The notes: generated from the sequence alone by a model not told the origin. A stretch of 64,000 bases of DNA from Pseudolabrys sp035718275 (GCA_035718275.1 DASTHI010000050.1:62001-126000), one strand, 5' to 3'; positions 34,743 through 43,643 are shown, counted from the first letter of the stretch. A program made the numbers and translations.

Positions 34743-35174
34743 ATGCGTCACGGCAAGGTTCACCGGAAGCTCAACCGCACGGCGGAGCATCGCAAGGCCA
34801 TGTTCGCAAACATGGCCTCTTCCCTGATCAAGCACGAGCAGATCGTCACGACGCTTCCGAAAGCCAAGGAGTTGCGTCCCATCGTCGAGAAGCTGGTCAC
34901 GCTTGCGAAAAAAGGTGGATTGAACGCCAGACGTCAGGCGATCGCGGAAATCCGCGATGTGGTTCAGGTCAGAAAGCTCTTCGAGATCATTGGTCCGCGT
35001 TACAAAGAGCGAGATGGTGGCTATACACGCATCATGAAGGCCGGCTTCCGATATGGTGATAACGCGGCCAAGGCTGTCATCGAGTTTGTGGACCGAGACC
35101 CTGATGCAAAAGGCAAGGACTCGGGTCCAGTGCAGGAGCTAAAGGCCGAAGAGCAGGCGCCAGCGGCTGTGTGA
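34743..35174 (+). CDS. rplQ: 50S ribosomal protein L17
   Basis: 143 residues. MRHGKVHRKLNRTAEHRKAMFANMASSL start is canonical; acidic/Ala tail at the C-terminus. No clear Shine-Dalgarno precedes the ATG because the structured repeat occupies that position; translation may depend on rpoA coupling or on the folded element. Confidence 0.97.
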   Translation: MRHGKVHRKLNRTAEHRKAMFANMASSLIKHEQIVTTLPKAKELRPIVEKLVTLAKKGGLNARRQAIAEIRDVVQVRKLFEIIGPRYKERDGGYTRIMKAGFRYGDNAAKAVIEFVDRDPDAKGKDSGPVQELKAEEQAPAAV

Positions 35175-35196
35175 TCACGCTGATGCACCAGTTTAG

Positions 35197-35230
35197 AAAA
35201 GGGCGGCATCCGGTTGCCGCCCTTTTTGTT
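35197..35230 (+). terminator. Intrinsic terminator of the ribosomal protein series
   Basis: AAAAGGGCGGCA / TGCCGCCCTTTTT stem (35197-35227) with a six-base loop and continuing T-rich sequence (TTTTTGTTT), 22 bases after the rplQ stop. Ends the transcription unit that began before rpsL. Confidence 0.9.
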
Positions 35231-35287
35231 TGCCGGATGCTCCTACGCAGTTATGATCCAAAGTCCAAGTGACTGTGGGGGAATTCA

Positions 35288-36145
35288 ATGAAAATTCGTC
35301 TGGTACTCACGGCCTGTGCTTTCGGGCTGGCCTTGATGTCCTCGGCCGGTGCACAGGTGCAGTCCGATTTGGTCAAGCGTGGCGACTATCTCGTCAATGG
35401 CATTCTAACCTGCGGCAATTGCCACACTCCGAAGGGGCCGCAGGGAGCCGACGTGATGGACAAGGCATTTTCCGGAGGCCTGTCCTGGGACGAGCCACCA
35501 TTCAAGGTGACCGCTCCCAATATCACCACTGACAAGGAAACCGGAATTGGCGCGTGGAGCGATGCAGAGATAAAGAACTTGCTCCGCAAAGGCGTAAAGC
35601 GGAATGGGACGCCGGTCGCAATGATCATGCCGAGCGGGTTCTACGAAATCATGACGGACCACGATCTCGACGCCGTGGTGGCTTATTTGCGCACCTTGAA
35701 GCCCATCAAGAACAAGGTTGCCGACCCGGTTTACAAGATTCCCCAAGGTCATCCGATCCCTCCTGGCGGGGAAAAACCCTATACCGAGGCGATGTTCAAA
35801 GACCGGGTCAAGCATGGCTTTTACCTGGTCACCATCGCGCATTGCATGGAGTGCCACACGCCGATGGGGCCGCGCGGGCGAGAATTCGCCTCGCGACTTG
35901 GGGCCGGCGGATTCGAATTTCCGGGCCCTTGGGGTGTTTCGGTCTCGCGGAATATCACATCCAGCAAGAGCAAGGGCCTTGGGGGTTGGACAGACAACGA
36001 GATCAAGCGCGCCATCACGACGGGGTTGAGCAAGGATGGCAGCAAGCTCAAGCCGCCGATGGGCTTCCACTATTACGCCACGATGACGCCAGGTGATCTC
36101 GACGATATCGTTGCTTATCTGCGCACGGTTCCTCCGCTCGAATGA
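35288..36145 (+). CDS. Exported diheme c-type cytochrome
   Basis: 285 residues. A signal peptide (about 1-22, ending SSAGAQ) is followed by two cytochrome c domains, each with one haem motif: CGNCH near residue 46 and CMECH near residue 190. GXXMPSGFYEIMTDHDLDAVVAYLRTL and a parallel DLDDIVAYLRTV at the end show the internal duplication. Such diheme cytochromes act as electron-transfer partners of periplasmic dehydrogenases (alcohol, aldehyde, gluconate types), but no dehydrogenase is adjacent. GGGGGA precedes the ATG. It is monocistronic, followed by a hairpin. Confidence 0.92.
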   Translation: MKIRLVLTACAFGLALMSSAGAQVQSDLVKRGDYLVNGILTCGNCHTPKGPQGADVMDKAFSGGLSWDEPPFKVTAPNITTDKETGIGAWSDAEIKNLLRKGVKRNGTPVAMIMPSGFYEIMTDHDLDAVVAYLRTLKPIKNKVADPVYKIPQGHPIPPGGEKPYTEAMFKDRVKHGFYLVTIAHCMECHTPMGPRGREFASRLGAGGFEFPGPWGVSVSRNITSSKSKGLGGWTDNEIKRAITTGLSKDGSKLKPPMGFHYYATMTPGDLDDIVAYLRTVPPLE

Positions 36146-36236
36146 GGCTTGGACAGCGAGCAGCGATAGGGTCAGATGCAGTCGACAGCCTTCATAGAGC
36201 TGAAGAGGATACCTATATCTGCGCTGTTTCATCTTT

Positions 36237-36264
36237 GCCGTGCCCGGCTGCTGCCGGGCACGGC
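36237..36264 (+). repeat. Perfect 12-base inverted repeat between cytochrome and degP
   Basis: GCCGTGCCCGGC (36237-36248), TGCT loop, GCCGGGCACGGC (36253-36264). No T-run follows, so it resembles a single REP-type hairpin more than a terminator, though it could stall RNA polymerase or stabilise the cytochrome mRNA 3' end. Confidence 0.65.
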
Positions 36265-36332
36265 GTATCGCGTTACGAGCGGGACCGGGAGGTTTTGACC
36301 CTGCAGGATACCCGAAGGTCGGATCGGAAATT

Positions 36333-37724
36333 ATGCGTCCCTTGACCCTCCTTATTGTTCTCATTGGCAGTCTGGGTCTAGCGAGCGCCAGCGCCGCGCA
36401 GCAACGACGTGTGCCGACCGAGTCAGAGCTGCGGCTATCCTATGCACCAGTCGTGCAGCACGTGGCGCCTGCAGTGGTCAATGTGTATGCCGCGAAAGTC
36501 GTGCAGAGTCGTAACCCGCTCCTGGATGACCCGATCTTCCGCCGATTTTTCGGCGTGCCTGGGGGAATGGGAAGTCAGGTCCAGCGGTCGCTCGGCTCCG
36601 GCGTGATCGTCGATGCCTCAGGGCTGATCGTCACGAACAATCACGTCATCGAGGGTGCAGACGAGGTGAAGGTTTCACTCGCGGACAAGCGGGAATTCGA
36701 AGCCAAGCTCGTGCTCAAGGACGCGCGGACCGATCTCGCGATCTTACGGATCAAGGACAGCCGCGAGCACTTTCCTGTGCTTGAACTTGCGAATTCGGAC
36801 GCGCTTCAAGTTGGCGATGTCGTCCTGGCTATTGGAAATCCATTCGGGGTCGGGCAGACCGTGACGCACGGGATCGTCTCGGCTCTGGCGCGCACGCAGG
36901 TTGGTGTCAGCGACTATCAGTTCTTCATCCAGACTGATGCGGCCATCAATCCGGGCAATTCAGGCGGCGCGCTCGTGGATCTGGCTGGCAAGCTGATCGG
37001 CATCAACACAGCAATTTTTTCCAGGTCGGGCGGATCCCAAGGGGTAGGATTCGCAATTCCGGCCAATATGGTCAGGGTGGTCATAGCCTCGGCAAAAAGC
37101 GGCGGCAGCGCCGTTCGCAGGCCATGGCTCGGGGCCAAATTGCAGGCGGTCACCCCTGAAATCGCGGACAGCATGGGCCTGCCGCGTCCAGCAGGTGCGT
37201 TAGTGACCAATGTTTCGCCAAACAGTCCCGCGGCCGAGGCCGGGCTCAAGCCGGGCGACTTGATTGTTTCCATCGACGGTCAGCAGGTTGAAGATCCCAA
37301 CGGCTTTGACTACCGGTTTGCGACCAAACCGCTGGGCGGCAGCGCAACTCTTGGTCTCGTAAGGGGCGGACACGAGCGGAAGGTGGCGGTGGCACTCAGG
37401 ACCGCGCCCGAGACGCCACGTGATGAAATCGTGATCCGGTCCCGGTCGCCGTTTTCTGGTGTGAAGATAGCGAATTTGTCGCCAGCCCTTGCGGACGAAT
37501 TGCAACTCCGCGACATCGAGCAGGGCGTGGTGATCCTGGATGTCGATCAAGGCTCCTATGCCAGTAATCTCGGCTTCCAGCGAGGCGACGTCATTGAAGA
37601 AGTCAATGGACAGCGAATCGCGAAGACGCGCGACCTTGAGCGGTTGGCGAGCGTTCCCAACCGGACATGGCGCATCGTGATCATACGCGGGGGCCAGAAG
37701 ATTTCCGCTGTGTTCAGCGGATGA
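36333..37724 (+). CDS. DegP/HtrA-family periplasmic serine protease
   Basis: 463 residues from ATG 36333 (the upstream open frame lacks a signal sequence and runs through the hairpin). A signal peptide ends near ASAAQ. The trypsin-like domain has His104 (TNNHVIEG), Asp134 (DARTDLAIL) and Ser210 (NPGNSGGAL); two PDZ domains follow (about 260-350 and 375-460). Periplasmic quality-control protease/chaperone. The mature enzyme is a typical Deg with both PDZs; there is no evidence for which paralogue (DegP, DegQ) it is. Confidence 0.95.
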   Translation: MRPLTLLIVLIGSLGLASASAAQQRRVPTESELRLSYAPVVQHVAPAVVNVYAAKVVQSRNPLLDDPIFRRFFGVPGGMGSQVQRSLGSGVIVDASGLIVTNNHVIEGADEVKVSLADKREFEAKLVLKDARTDLAILRIKDSREHFPVLELANSDALQVGDVVLAIGNPFGVGQTVTHGIVSALARTQVGVSDYQFFIQTDAAINPGNSGGALVDLAGKLIGINTAIFSRSGGSQGVGFAIPANMVRVVIASAKSGGSAVRRPWLGAKLQAVTPEIADSMGLPRPAGALVTNVSPNSPAAEAGLKPGDLIVSIDGQQVEDPNGFDYRFATKPLGGSATLGLVRGGHERKVAVALRTAPETPRDEIVIRSRSPFSGVKIANLSPALADELQLRDIEQGVVILDVDQGSYASNLGFQRGDVIEEVNGQRIAKTRDLERLASVPNRTWRIVIIRGGQKISAVFSG

Positions 37725-37836
37725 TCAGTGCTCCGATGTCGTTTCCACGCGAGCCGCGCGGGTCCATACCACGCAGCTCTCCCGTGCTGACCAGACCGAG
37801 AGACCGCCGCAAGCGCGGGCAAGGAGGCGGGCCGTG

Positions 37837-39168
37837 ATGAGCCGCGGCAAAGCGTCGAGCCCCAATCTTTTCGCCGCTGCTGCCCTTGATCGGGATGCAC
37901 CGCGACCGTTGGCGGACAAGCTGCGACCGACGAAGCTGGACGAAGTCGTGGGGCAGGCGCATTTGCTCGGCCCTGACGGCCCCCTCACGCGCATGCTGGA
38001 GACGCGCTCGCTGGGCTCACTCGTCTTCTGGGGCCCTCCTGGCACTGGAAAGACCACCGTCGCCCGCCTTTTGGCACAGGCAACGGATCTCGATTTCGAG
38101 CAGATATCTGCGATTTTTACCGGGGTGGCCGACCTGAAGAAAGTGTTCGAGGAAGCGCGCAAACGCCGCGAAATGGGCCGAGGCACGCTGCTATTCGTTG
38201 ATGAAATCCATCGCTTTAATCGCGCTCAACAGGACAGTTTTCTGCCTGTCATGGAGGACGGCACGATCGTGCTTGTCGGCGCGACGACTGAGAATCCATC
38301 TTTCGAATTGATTGCGCCGCTGCTTTCCCGCGCTCGCGTGCTGGTGTTCAAGTCACTCGATGCAGACGCGATCGAGAAGCTTCTCAGCCGAGCGGAGAAG
38401 ATCGAGCAGCGGCAGCTTCCGCTTGATGCTGAGGCGCGGGAAGCGCTGATCCGCATGGCTGATGGGGATGGGCGAGCCGCTCTGACCCTCGCGGAGGAAG
38501 TCTGGCGCGCCGCGCGCGAGAATGAAATCTTCGACGCGCGCAAGCTTCAGGAGGTCGTGCAACGCCGGGCGCCTATTTACGACAAGAGCCAGGACGGGCA
38601 CTACAACCTGATATCTGCGTTGCACAAGTCGGTTCGCGGCTCTGACCCGGATGCGGCGCTTTATTATCTCTGCCGCATGCTCGATGCGGGTGAGCCGCCG
38701 CTGTATATTGCGCGGAGAGTAGTCAGAATGGCGATCGAGGACATTGGATTGTCCGATCCGCAGGCACTGGTTATCGCGAATGCAGCAAAGGACGCATACG
38801 ATTTTCTGGGATCGCCTGAAGGGGAACTGGCCATTGCCGAAGCCGTAATCTATTGCGCTACCGCCCCCAAATCGAACGCCGTTTACAAGGCCTTTGGGGC
38901 GGCGATGCATACCGCAAAGGAGGCCGGCTCGCTTCTGCCGCCCAAGCACATCCTCAACGCGCCTACGAAACTGATGCAGAACGAGGGATATGGTCGCGGT
39001 TACTCATACGACCACGATGCTGAGGAGGCGTTTTCCGGACAAAATTATTTTCCTGAAGCTTTGGAGCGGCAGAAATTTTATGATCCGCCGGAACGCGGCT
39101 TTGAGCGCGAGATCAGGAAGCGGCTTGAATACTGGGCGGGGCTGCGCAGAGAGCGGGGCAGTAGATGA
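37837..39168 (+). CDS. rarA: Replication-associated recombination protein A (AAA+ ATPase)
   Basis: 443 residues from ATG 37837 (GTG 37834 is equally possible; AAGGAGG at 37821-37827 serves either). Walker A GPPGTGKTT at residues 66-74, Walker B LLFVDEIHRFN, sensor ATTENPSFEL, and the C-terminal MgsA/RarA tetramerisation region (DPDAALYYLCRMLDAGEPP, QNYFPEAL). Acts at stalled replication forks. Stop overlaps the rluC-like start (ATGA), so the pair is coupled. Confidence 0.95.
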   Translation: MSRGKASSPNLFAAAALDRDAPRPLADKLRPTKLDEVVGQAHLLGPDGPLTRMLETRSLGSLVFWGPPGTGKTTVARLLAQATDLDFEQISAIFTGVADLKKVFEEARKRREMGRGTLLFVDEIHRFNRAQQDSFLPVMEDGTIVLVGATTENPSFELIAPLLSRARVLVFKSLDADAIEKLLSRAEKIEQRQLPLDAEAREALIRMADGDGRAALTLAEEVWRAARENEIFDARKLQEVVQRRAPIYDKSQDGHYNLISALHKSVRGSDPDAALYYLCRMLDAGEPPLYIARRVVRMAIEDIGLSDPQALVIANAAKDAYDFLGSPEGELAIAEAVIYCATAPKSNAVYKAFGAAMHTAKEAGSLLPPKHILNAPTKLMQNEGYGRGYSYDHDAEEAFSGQNYFPEALERQKFYDPPERGFEREIRKRLEYWAGLRRERGSR

Positions 39169-40373
39169 GCCGCGGCAGATCCGGTCCACGCCAACCGGGT
39201 GGAGGTCGTCGCGAAGCCGGGCCGCGCCGTTGGCACGGACCGGACCGCGGATTCTCTCGTCGCCAATCTGAGATGACAGCTGCGCAAGGGACGGGTCGCA
39301 AGGCTCAACGAAACGTGGATTCGCGACTGGAAACAGCCGACAACCGCGCGCATCCGAATCCTAAACTGAAATCAGCGCAGGATTACCGGGGCGTTCAGAC
39401 CGTATCCGTCACCGCAGATGAATCAGGTATGCGCCTTGATCGATTCTTTGAAGGGCGCTTTCCCGGTCTGTCGTTCAGCCATATCCAGCGTATCATTCGC
39501 AAGGGCGAGGTGCGGGTGGACGGGAAGCGCCTGCCGCCAAAATTCCGATTGCAAGCAGGGCAATCCGTGCGGATCCCGCCGCTGCAGATCGAGGCGTCGC
39601 CGCAGCGTGGAAATGCGCTCGCGAGACAAAACGATCGTGCCTTCCTTGAATCGATTACTTTATTTGAAGATGATGATGTCCTTGTGCTCAACAAGCCAAT
39701 GGGACTAGCCGTGCAGGGCGGGTCGGGCACCAGACGCCATATCGACGGCATGCTCGGCGCGTTACGCGACCGCAACAGCCAGCAATTGCGCCTCGTGCAC
39801 AGGCTGGACAAGGATACGGCCGGCTGTCTGCTCGTCGCTAAAACGAGGTTCGCTGCGGCGGCACTTGCAAGAACATTTCGTTCGCGCTCTGCACGAAAGA
39901 TCTACTGGGCGCTCGTCGCCGGCGTCCCAAGGCCGCGACAGGGTCGCATCTCCACCTTTCTTGCGAAAGAAGAGCGCGAGGAGGATTCCTATGTGCGTAT
40001 TGCAGCGCATGGGGAGAAAGGCGCGAGCCACGCAGTAACCTACTACGCCATTGTAGAGACTGCGGGCAGGCGTGTGGCTTGGGTGTCCCTCAAGCCGGTC
40101 ACGGGACGTACCCATCAGTTGCGTGCCCACATGGCCCATATAGGTCACCCAATCGTTGGCGATCCGAAGTACTTTCTGAAAGAAAATTGGGAACTGCCTG
40201 GAGGCATGCAGGAAAAGCTGCATTTGCTTGCCCGCAGGATTGCGGTGCCGCATCCGCGTGGGGGCGTCATCGACGTAACGGCTCCACTTCCGCCTCACAT
40301 GCAGCAGTCATGGAACCTGCTTGGCTTAGATGCAAAAAGGTACGATCCCATAGACGATGCGCCGGAGGAGTAG
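39165..40373 (+). CDS. RluC/RluD-family 23S rRNA pseudouridine synthase
   Basis: 402 residues. An N-terminal Arg/Gly/Pro-rich extension (about 1-80) is followed by an S4 RNA-binding domain (MRLDRFFEGRFPGLSFSHIQRIIRKGEVRVDGKR region) and the synthase core with catalytic Asp215 in LVHRLDKDTAGCLL. The extension is longer than usual for RluC and may be disordered. Position after rarA is typical for rluC in this order, but RluC and RluD cannot be separated with certainty by eye. Confidence 0.92.
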   Translation: MSRGRSGPRQPGGGRREAGPRRWHGPDRGFSRRQSEMTAAQGTGRKAQRNVDSRLETADNRAHPNPKLKSAQDYRGVQTVSVTADESGMRLDRFFEGRFPGLSFSHIQRIIRKGEVRVDGKRLPPKFRLQAGQSVRIPPLQIEASPQRGNALARQNDRAFLESITLFEDDDVLVLNKPMGLAVQGGSGTRRHIDGMLGALRDRNSQQLRLVHRLDKDTAGCLLVAKTRFAAAALARTFRSRSARKIYWALVAGVPRPRQGRISTFLAKEEREEDSYVRIAAHGEKGASHAVTYYAIVETAGRRVAWVSLKPVTGRTHQLRAHMAHIGHPIVGDPKYFLKENWELPGGMQEKLHLLARRIAVPHPRGGVIDVTAPLPPHMQQSWNLLGLDAKRYDPIDDAPEE

Positions 40374-40405
40374 CGTTTCCCCCGTGCGCCTCCTATCTGA
40401 TCAAA

Positions 40406-40831
40406 ATGGCCAACAGGCTCCTGGCGACCGCTTCTTTACTGCTTCTGTTCTTTCTGCCGGACGTGTCTGTTCGGGCACAAGACAGCGGCTATCCCTATTC
40501 GATCATGGTTCCCGAAAGGGGCTCCAAAGCGGCGCAAAAGCCGGAGCCGTGGCTCGCGCCAAAGTACAGGTCGCCGCGCGGGACTTTGAAACACCCTATC
40601 CCCCCGCGCCGCGCACCGACAGCGCAGCCGCGGGCGTCTACAGTTCCGCCTCCGATCGTCGTGCCGCAGACGGGCAGAGTCTTGCCTAACTTGCCGAGCG
40701 TTACCGGATCCGGACCCGGCGGGAGGGAAACTTATCAGGACCGCTCGGTCCGCTGCACGCACCAGGCCGGAGTCTATGGTCCCGCTGCCGGGGATCGTAA
40801 TACCTATATCGGCACCTGCATTAATCAGTAA
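40406..40831 (+). CDS. Small exported proline-rich protein of unknown function
   Basis: 141 residues from ATG 40406. A clear signal peptide (MANRLLATASLLLLFFLPDVSVRAQ, cleavage after RAQ) is followed by a Pro/Arg-rich mid-region and a C-terminal segment with two cysteines (SVRCTHQAGVYG, YIGTCINQ) that may form a disulfide. No family recognised. The frame is also open upstream into the synthase gene but that lacks a signal peptide. Follows rluC by 32 bases; ends before the convergent FNT gene. Confidence 0.72.
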   Translation: MANRLLATASLLLLFFLPDVSVRAQDSGYPYSIMVPERGSKAAQKPEPWLAPKYRSPRGTLKHPIPPRRAPTAQPRASTVPPPIVVPQTGRVLPNLPSVTGSGPGGRETYQDRSVRCTHQAGVYGPAAGDRNTYIGTCINQ

Positions 40832-40877
40832 TTTTCCCGCTACGTCGGCTGTATCGCTCAGGCCGAACTGATTGCGT

Positions 40878-41750
40878 TCAAATTTCTTCCATCACTTGCG
40901 CGTACGACAAAAGCGCGAACAGGGCCGTGCCGCCGATCATGTTTCCGATCAGCACGGGTATCATGAAATCGATCAGCATTCGCCACCATTCCCATTCGCC
41001 TGCGATCACAAGAAGGAAAGCCTCCATACTTCCTGCAATGATGTGGGTGAATCCGCCCACTGCAATCAGCCACGTCATAATCACGACAATGGACACTTTC
41101 GCGCTTTCTGCACTCGGAATCATCCACACCATGGCTGCTATAAGAAAGCCAGATGAGATTCCGCCGAAAAGCATGAATCTCCAGGAATAGGTGAGCAAGA
41201 TGCGGCTGATCTCCAGCATGGCCCGGTAAAGCTCATCAGGAAGCACCGGCGTGAACGAGCAAAACAGGGCAGCGAAGAGGGTGCCGGCGATGTTCGCGGC
41301 GAACACAATCGCCCACAAGCGAACGAGGCGGTACAGGTTGGCGAACGAGAGATCCTTGAGGACCGGCAGGACCACAGTAATAGTGCTCTCGGTAAAGAGT
41401 TGCTGGCGTCCGAGAACCGCCATCAGGAATCCGAGGCTGTAGCCGAACCCCGCCAACAGAAGACGCCATGAGCTTTCGGGCAAATGAGCAAGCAGAACAG
41501 CTTGCGCCAGCAGGGAGAAGCTCATCGAGAGGCCCGCGGCCAGGCCGGACCACCACAAAGAGGTAACAGGCCTTTCCAATTCCTCCTCGCCGAGCCGCCG
41601 GACGACTTCATAGATCACGGGCGTACGCGGGCTGGAAAGCTCTTCGACGTTCTTGATCTCGTCTGCCGTCATTCCGACTGCAGTCCGCTTGCTTCCGGAC
41701 TGGTGTCGAGCGCTCTTTTCTTGTGTTTTCTTCGAAGCGGGTCTCGCCAT
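40878..41750 (-). CDS. Formate/nitrite transporter (FNT) family channel
   Basis: 290 residues. A hydrophilic, charged N-terminus (~60 residues) precedes six membrane helices with FNT-type re-entrant features (LSMSFSLLAQAVLLAHLPES, the GRQQLFTESTITVVLPVL loop, and GGFTHIIAGSMEAFLLV). The long N-terminus resembles YfdC-like members rather than FocA/NirC. Likely an anion channel; substrate unknown. It starts 83 bases from the divergent arsR, so the gap contains both control regions. Confidence 0.9.
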   Translation of the reverse strand: MARPASKKTQEKSARHQSGSKRTAVGMTADEIKNVEELSSPRTPVIYEVVRRLGEEELERPVTSLWWSGLAAGLSMSFSLLAQAVLLAHLPESSWRLLLAGFGYSLGFLMAVLGRQQLFTESTITVVLPVLKDLSFANLYRLVRLWAIVFAANIAGTLFAALFCSFTPVLPDELYRAMLEISRILLTYSWRFMLFGGISSGFLIAAMVWMIPSAESAKVSIVVIMTWLIAVGGFTHIIAGSMEAFLLVIAGEWEWWRMLIDFMIPVLIGNMIGGTALFALLSYAQVMEEI

Positions 41751-41797
41751 GACCGCTCATGAACGTACGGGGCGACGTCCCGGTTCCTTTTTGCGAC

Positions 41798-41825
41798 TTG
41801 ACATGCAACCAAATGGTTGCATAAT
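41798..41825 (+). promoter_or_regulatory. arsR promoter with embedded palindromic operator
   Basis: -35 TTGACA (41798-41803), 16-base spacer, -10 CATAAT (41820-41825). The spacer carries a perfect 20-base palindrome, ATGCAACCAA and its mirror TTGGTTGCAT overall (41803-41822), consistent with autoregulation by the ArsR-type repressor it precedes. The -10 ends only 8 bases before the arsR ATG. Confidence 0.82.
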
Positions 41826-41833
41826 GAATCGTC

Positions 41834-42148
41834 ATGGATGCGGTGTTCAAGGCATTAGCTGATGCGAGCCGAAGGGAATTGCTGGATCGGCTTCGTGCCG
41901 AGAATGGGCAGACCCTAGGCGAGCTTTGCGGGCGTCTTGCCATGACACGACAGGCTGTCAGCAAGCATTTGGCCATTCTGGAGGACGCCAATTTGATCGC
42001 GACTGTCAAACGTGGCCGCGAAAAGCTGCACTACCTCAATCCCGTGCCGATCCACGAGATTACCGAGCGCTGGATCGGGAAATTCGAACGCTCACGCCTG
42101 CAGGCGCTGAGCGACATGAAAAAAGCACTGGAGGCTGATGATGAATAA
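41834..42148 (+). CDS. ArsR-family winged-helix repressor
   Basis: 104 residues. Winged helix with LFKALADASRRELLDRLR (N-terminal helices) and LAMTRQAVSKHLAILEDANLI (recognition helix). No metal-binding ELCVCD motif, as in the many ArsR members paired with SRPBCC proteins. Its ATG is 8 bases after the -10, so the mRNA would be leaderless or nearly so. It overlaps the next gene by 11 bases. Confidence 0.93.
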   Translation: MDAVFKALADASRRELLDRLRAENGQTLGELCGRLAMTRQAVSKHLAILEDANLIATVKRGREKLHYLNPVPIHEITERWIGKFERSRLQALSDMKKALEADDE

Positions 42149-42605
42149 GCCGAATTTCGTCTACGTTATCTATATCGCTTCGACCCCCGACAAAGTCTTC
42201 AAGGCCCTTACCGATACTGATGCGACCGCTCAATTCTGGTTCGGTAATGCCGTCACATCCGACTGGAAGGTCGGTTCACCGGTGGCATTCCACAGGAATG
42301 GCCAGCTCATCGTCAGCGGAAAGGTGCTCGAATGCGATCCGCCCCGCCGGCTGTCTTACACGTTCCATTCCCAGCATGACGGTCTCTATACGGAGCAGCC
42401 ATCGCGTGTAGTGCTGGAAATCGAGCAGCAAAAGGAGCAGGTGAAGCTCACTATGATCCATGATGATTTTGCGCCAGATAGCAAGGTATTCGGCAAGATC
42501 AGCGTGGGTTGGCCACTCGTCCTCTCAAGTCTCAAGAGCTATCTGGAAGCAGGCCGCGTGCTGCGCGCGCCCTGGTATGAAGACGCAAACCAGAAAGTGG
42601 CATAG
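42138..42605 (+). CDS. SRPBCC (AHSA1-like) domain protein
   Basis: 155 residues from ATG 42138 (42141 also possible). FVYVIYIASTPDKVFKALTDTDATAQFWFG and the closing GWPLVLSSLKSYLEAG are typical of the Activator-of-Hsp90-homologue/START-like family, which binds hydrophobic ligands. ArsR-SRPBCC operons are widespread in actinobacteria and proteobacteria with largely unknown ligands. Overlap with arsR implies one transcript and coupled translation. Confidence 0.9.
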   Translation: MMNKPNFVYVIYIASTPDKVFKALTDTDATAQFWFGNAVTSDWKVGSPVAFHRNGQLIVSGKVLECDPPRRLSYTFHSQHDGLYTEQPSRVVLEIEQQKEQVKLTMIHDDFAPDSKVFGKISVGWPLVLSSLKSYLEAGRVLRAPWYEDANQKVA

Positions 42606-42695
42606 GTACTCAGAGTCAGGCGCCCTTATCGAGGGACGACGGTTGAACTATCTGTTGTCCTTCGATGCGGCCTAAGCTCTGCGATCGGACTTCGC

Positions 42696-43643
42696 TCAGG
42701 CGCCCGCGTGATCCAGCAAAGAAATATCCTCGCGCGATAGCTTTATCTCGGGTGCCTTAAGGATCTCGGCGAGTTGCTTTCTGCTTGTTGCGCTCACTAT
42801 GGGCGCGGTAATGGCGGGCTTGGCAATCAGCCACGCCAGAGCGATTTGGGCTGGCCGAGCATTGTGCCTTTCTGCCACGGTATCAAGGGCGCCTAGAATA
42901 CGAAGCCCTCTGCCGTCGAGATAGCGTTTGAGCCTTGCGGCCCGTGCAGGATTTTTTGACGCGTCTTCAGGTGATCGATATTTGCCAGTCAGAAATCCGG
43001 CGGCCAAAGAATAGTAGTTGATTACGCCAAGCTTTTCCTCCCGGCAAATTGGCTCATATTCGCTTTCAAATTCCTTGCGGTCCGAGAGGTTGTAGAGTGG
43101 TTGAAGGCTCTCGTAGCGCGGGATTCCCAGTGTCCTGCTAGCCCGGAGCGAGTCCTTCAATCGTTCCGGTGTGACATTGGAGGCGCCGATCGCCCGCACT
43201 TTCCCTGCAGCGATCAGCTGCGCGTAGGCTTGCAGGGTCTCTTCCGGAGCGGTGACCCCGTCATCGAAATGTGTTTGATAAAGATCGACGTAGTCCGTCT
43301 TGAGACGCCGAAGCGATCCCTCGCATGATCGCAGAATATAGTCGCCCTTGAGGCTCCGACCTTCGCCCATGTCTTCGCCGACCTTGGTCGCAATAAGAAC
43401 TTTGTCGCGTTTACCGCTTTTCTTGAGCCAGTTGCCGATGATGGTTTCGGACTCGCCGCCGGAATGGCCGGGGACCCAGCGCGAATAGCTGTCCGCTGTG
43501 TCGATCGCATTGAAGCCCGCGTCGACAAAAGCATCGAGAATGTCAATCGACGTGGACTCGTCGACATTCCAGCCAAAGACATTGCCGCCAAGCATGATCG
43601 GGAAGAGATAGAGGTCGGATTGACCGAGGCGACGGCTTTTCAT
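42696..43643 (-). CDS. Aldo/keto reductase
   Basis: 315 residues of the AKR fold. Catalytic tetrad visible: Asp in NAIDTADSY, Tyr in the same motif, Lys in VLIATKVG, His in YQTHFDDG. Cofactor region IGASNVTPERL and the C-terminal VSATSRKQL. NADPH-dependent carbonyl reduction; substrate unknown. Lies 109 bases beyond korB on the same strand and may be read through from that operon, but no promoter decides this. Confidence 0.93.
   Translation of the reverse strand: MKSRRLGQSDLYLFPIMLGGNVFGWNVDESTSIDILDAFVDAGFNAIDTADSYSRWVPGHSGGESETIIGNWLKKSGKRDKVLIATKVGEDMGEGRSLKGDYILRSCEGSLRRLKTDYVDLYQTHFDDGVTAPEETLQAYAQLIAAGKVRAIGASNVTPERLKDSLRASRTLGIPRYESLQPLYNLSDRKEFESEYEPICREEKLGVINYYSLAAGFLTGKYRSPEDASKNPARAARLKRYLDGRGLRILGALDTVAERHNARPAQIALAWLIAKPAITAPIVSATSRKQLAEILKAPEIKLSREDISLLDHAGA

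Noticed and set aside
40079..40405. Upstream extension of the secreted Pro-rich protein
   Set aside because: The extension is in a shifted frame of the pseudouridine synthase gene and lacks a signal peptide; the ATG at 40406 begins a clear signal sequence.
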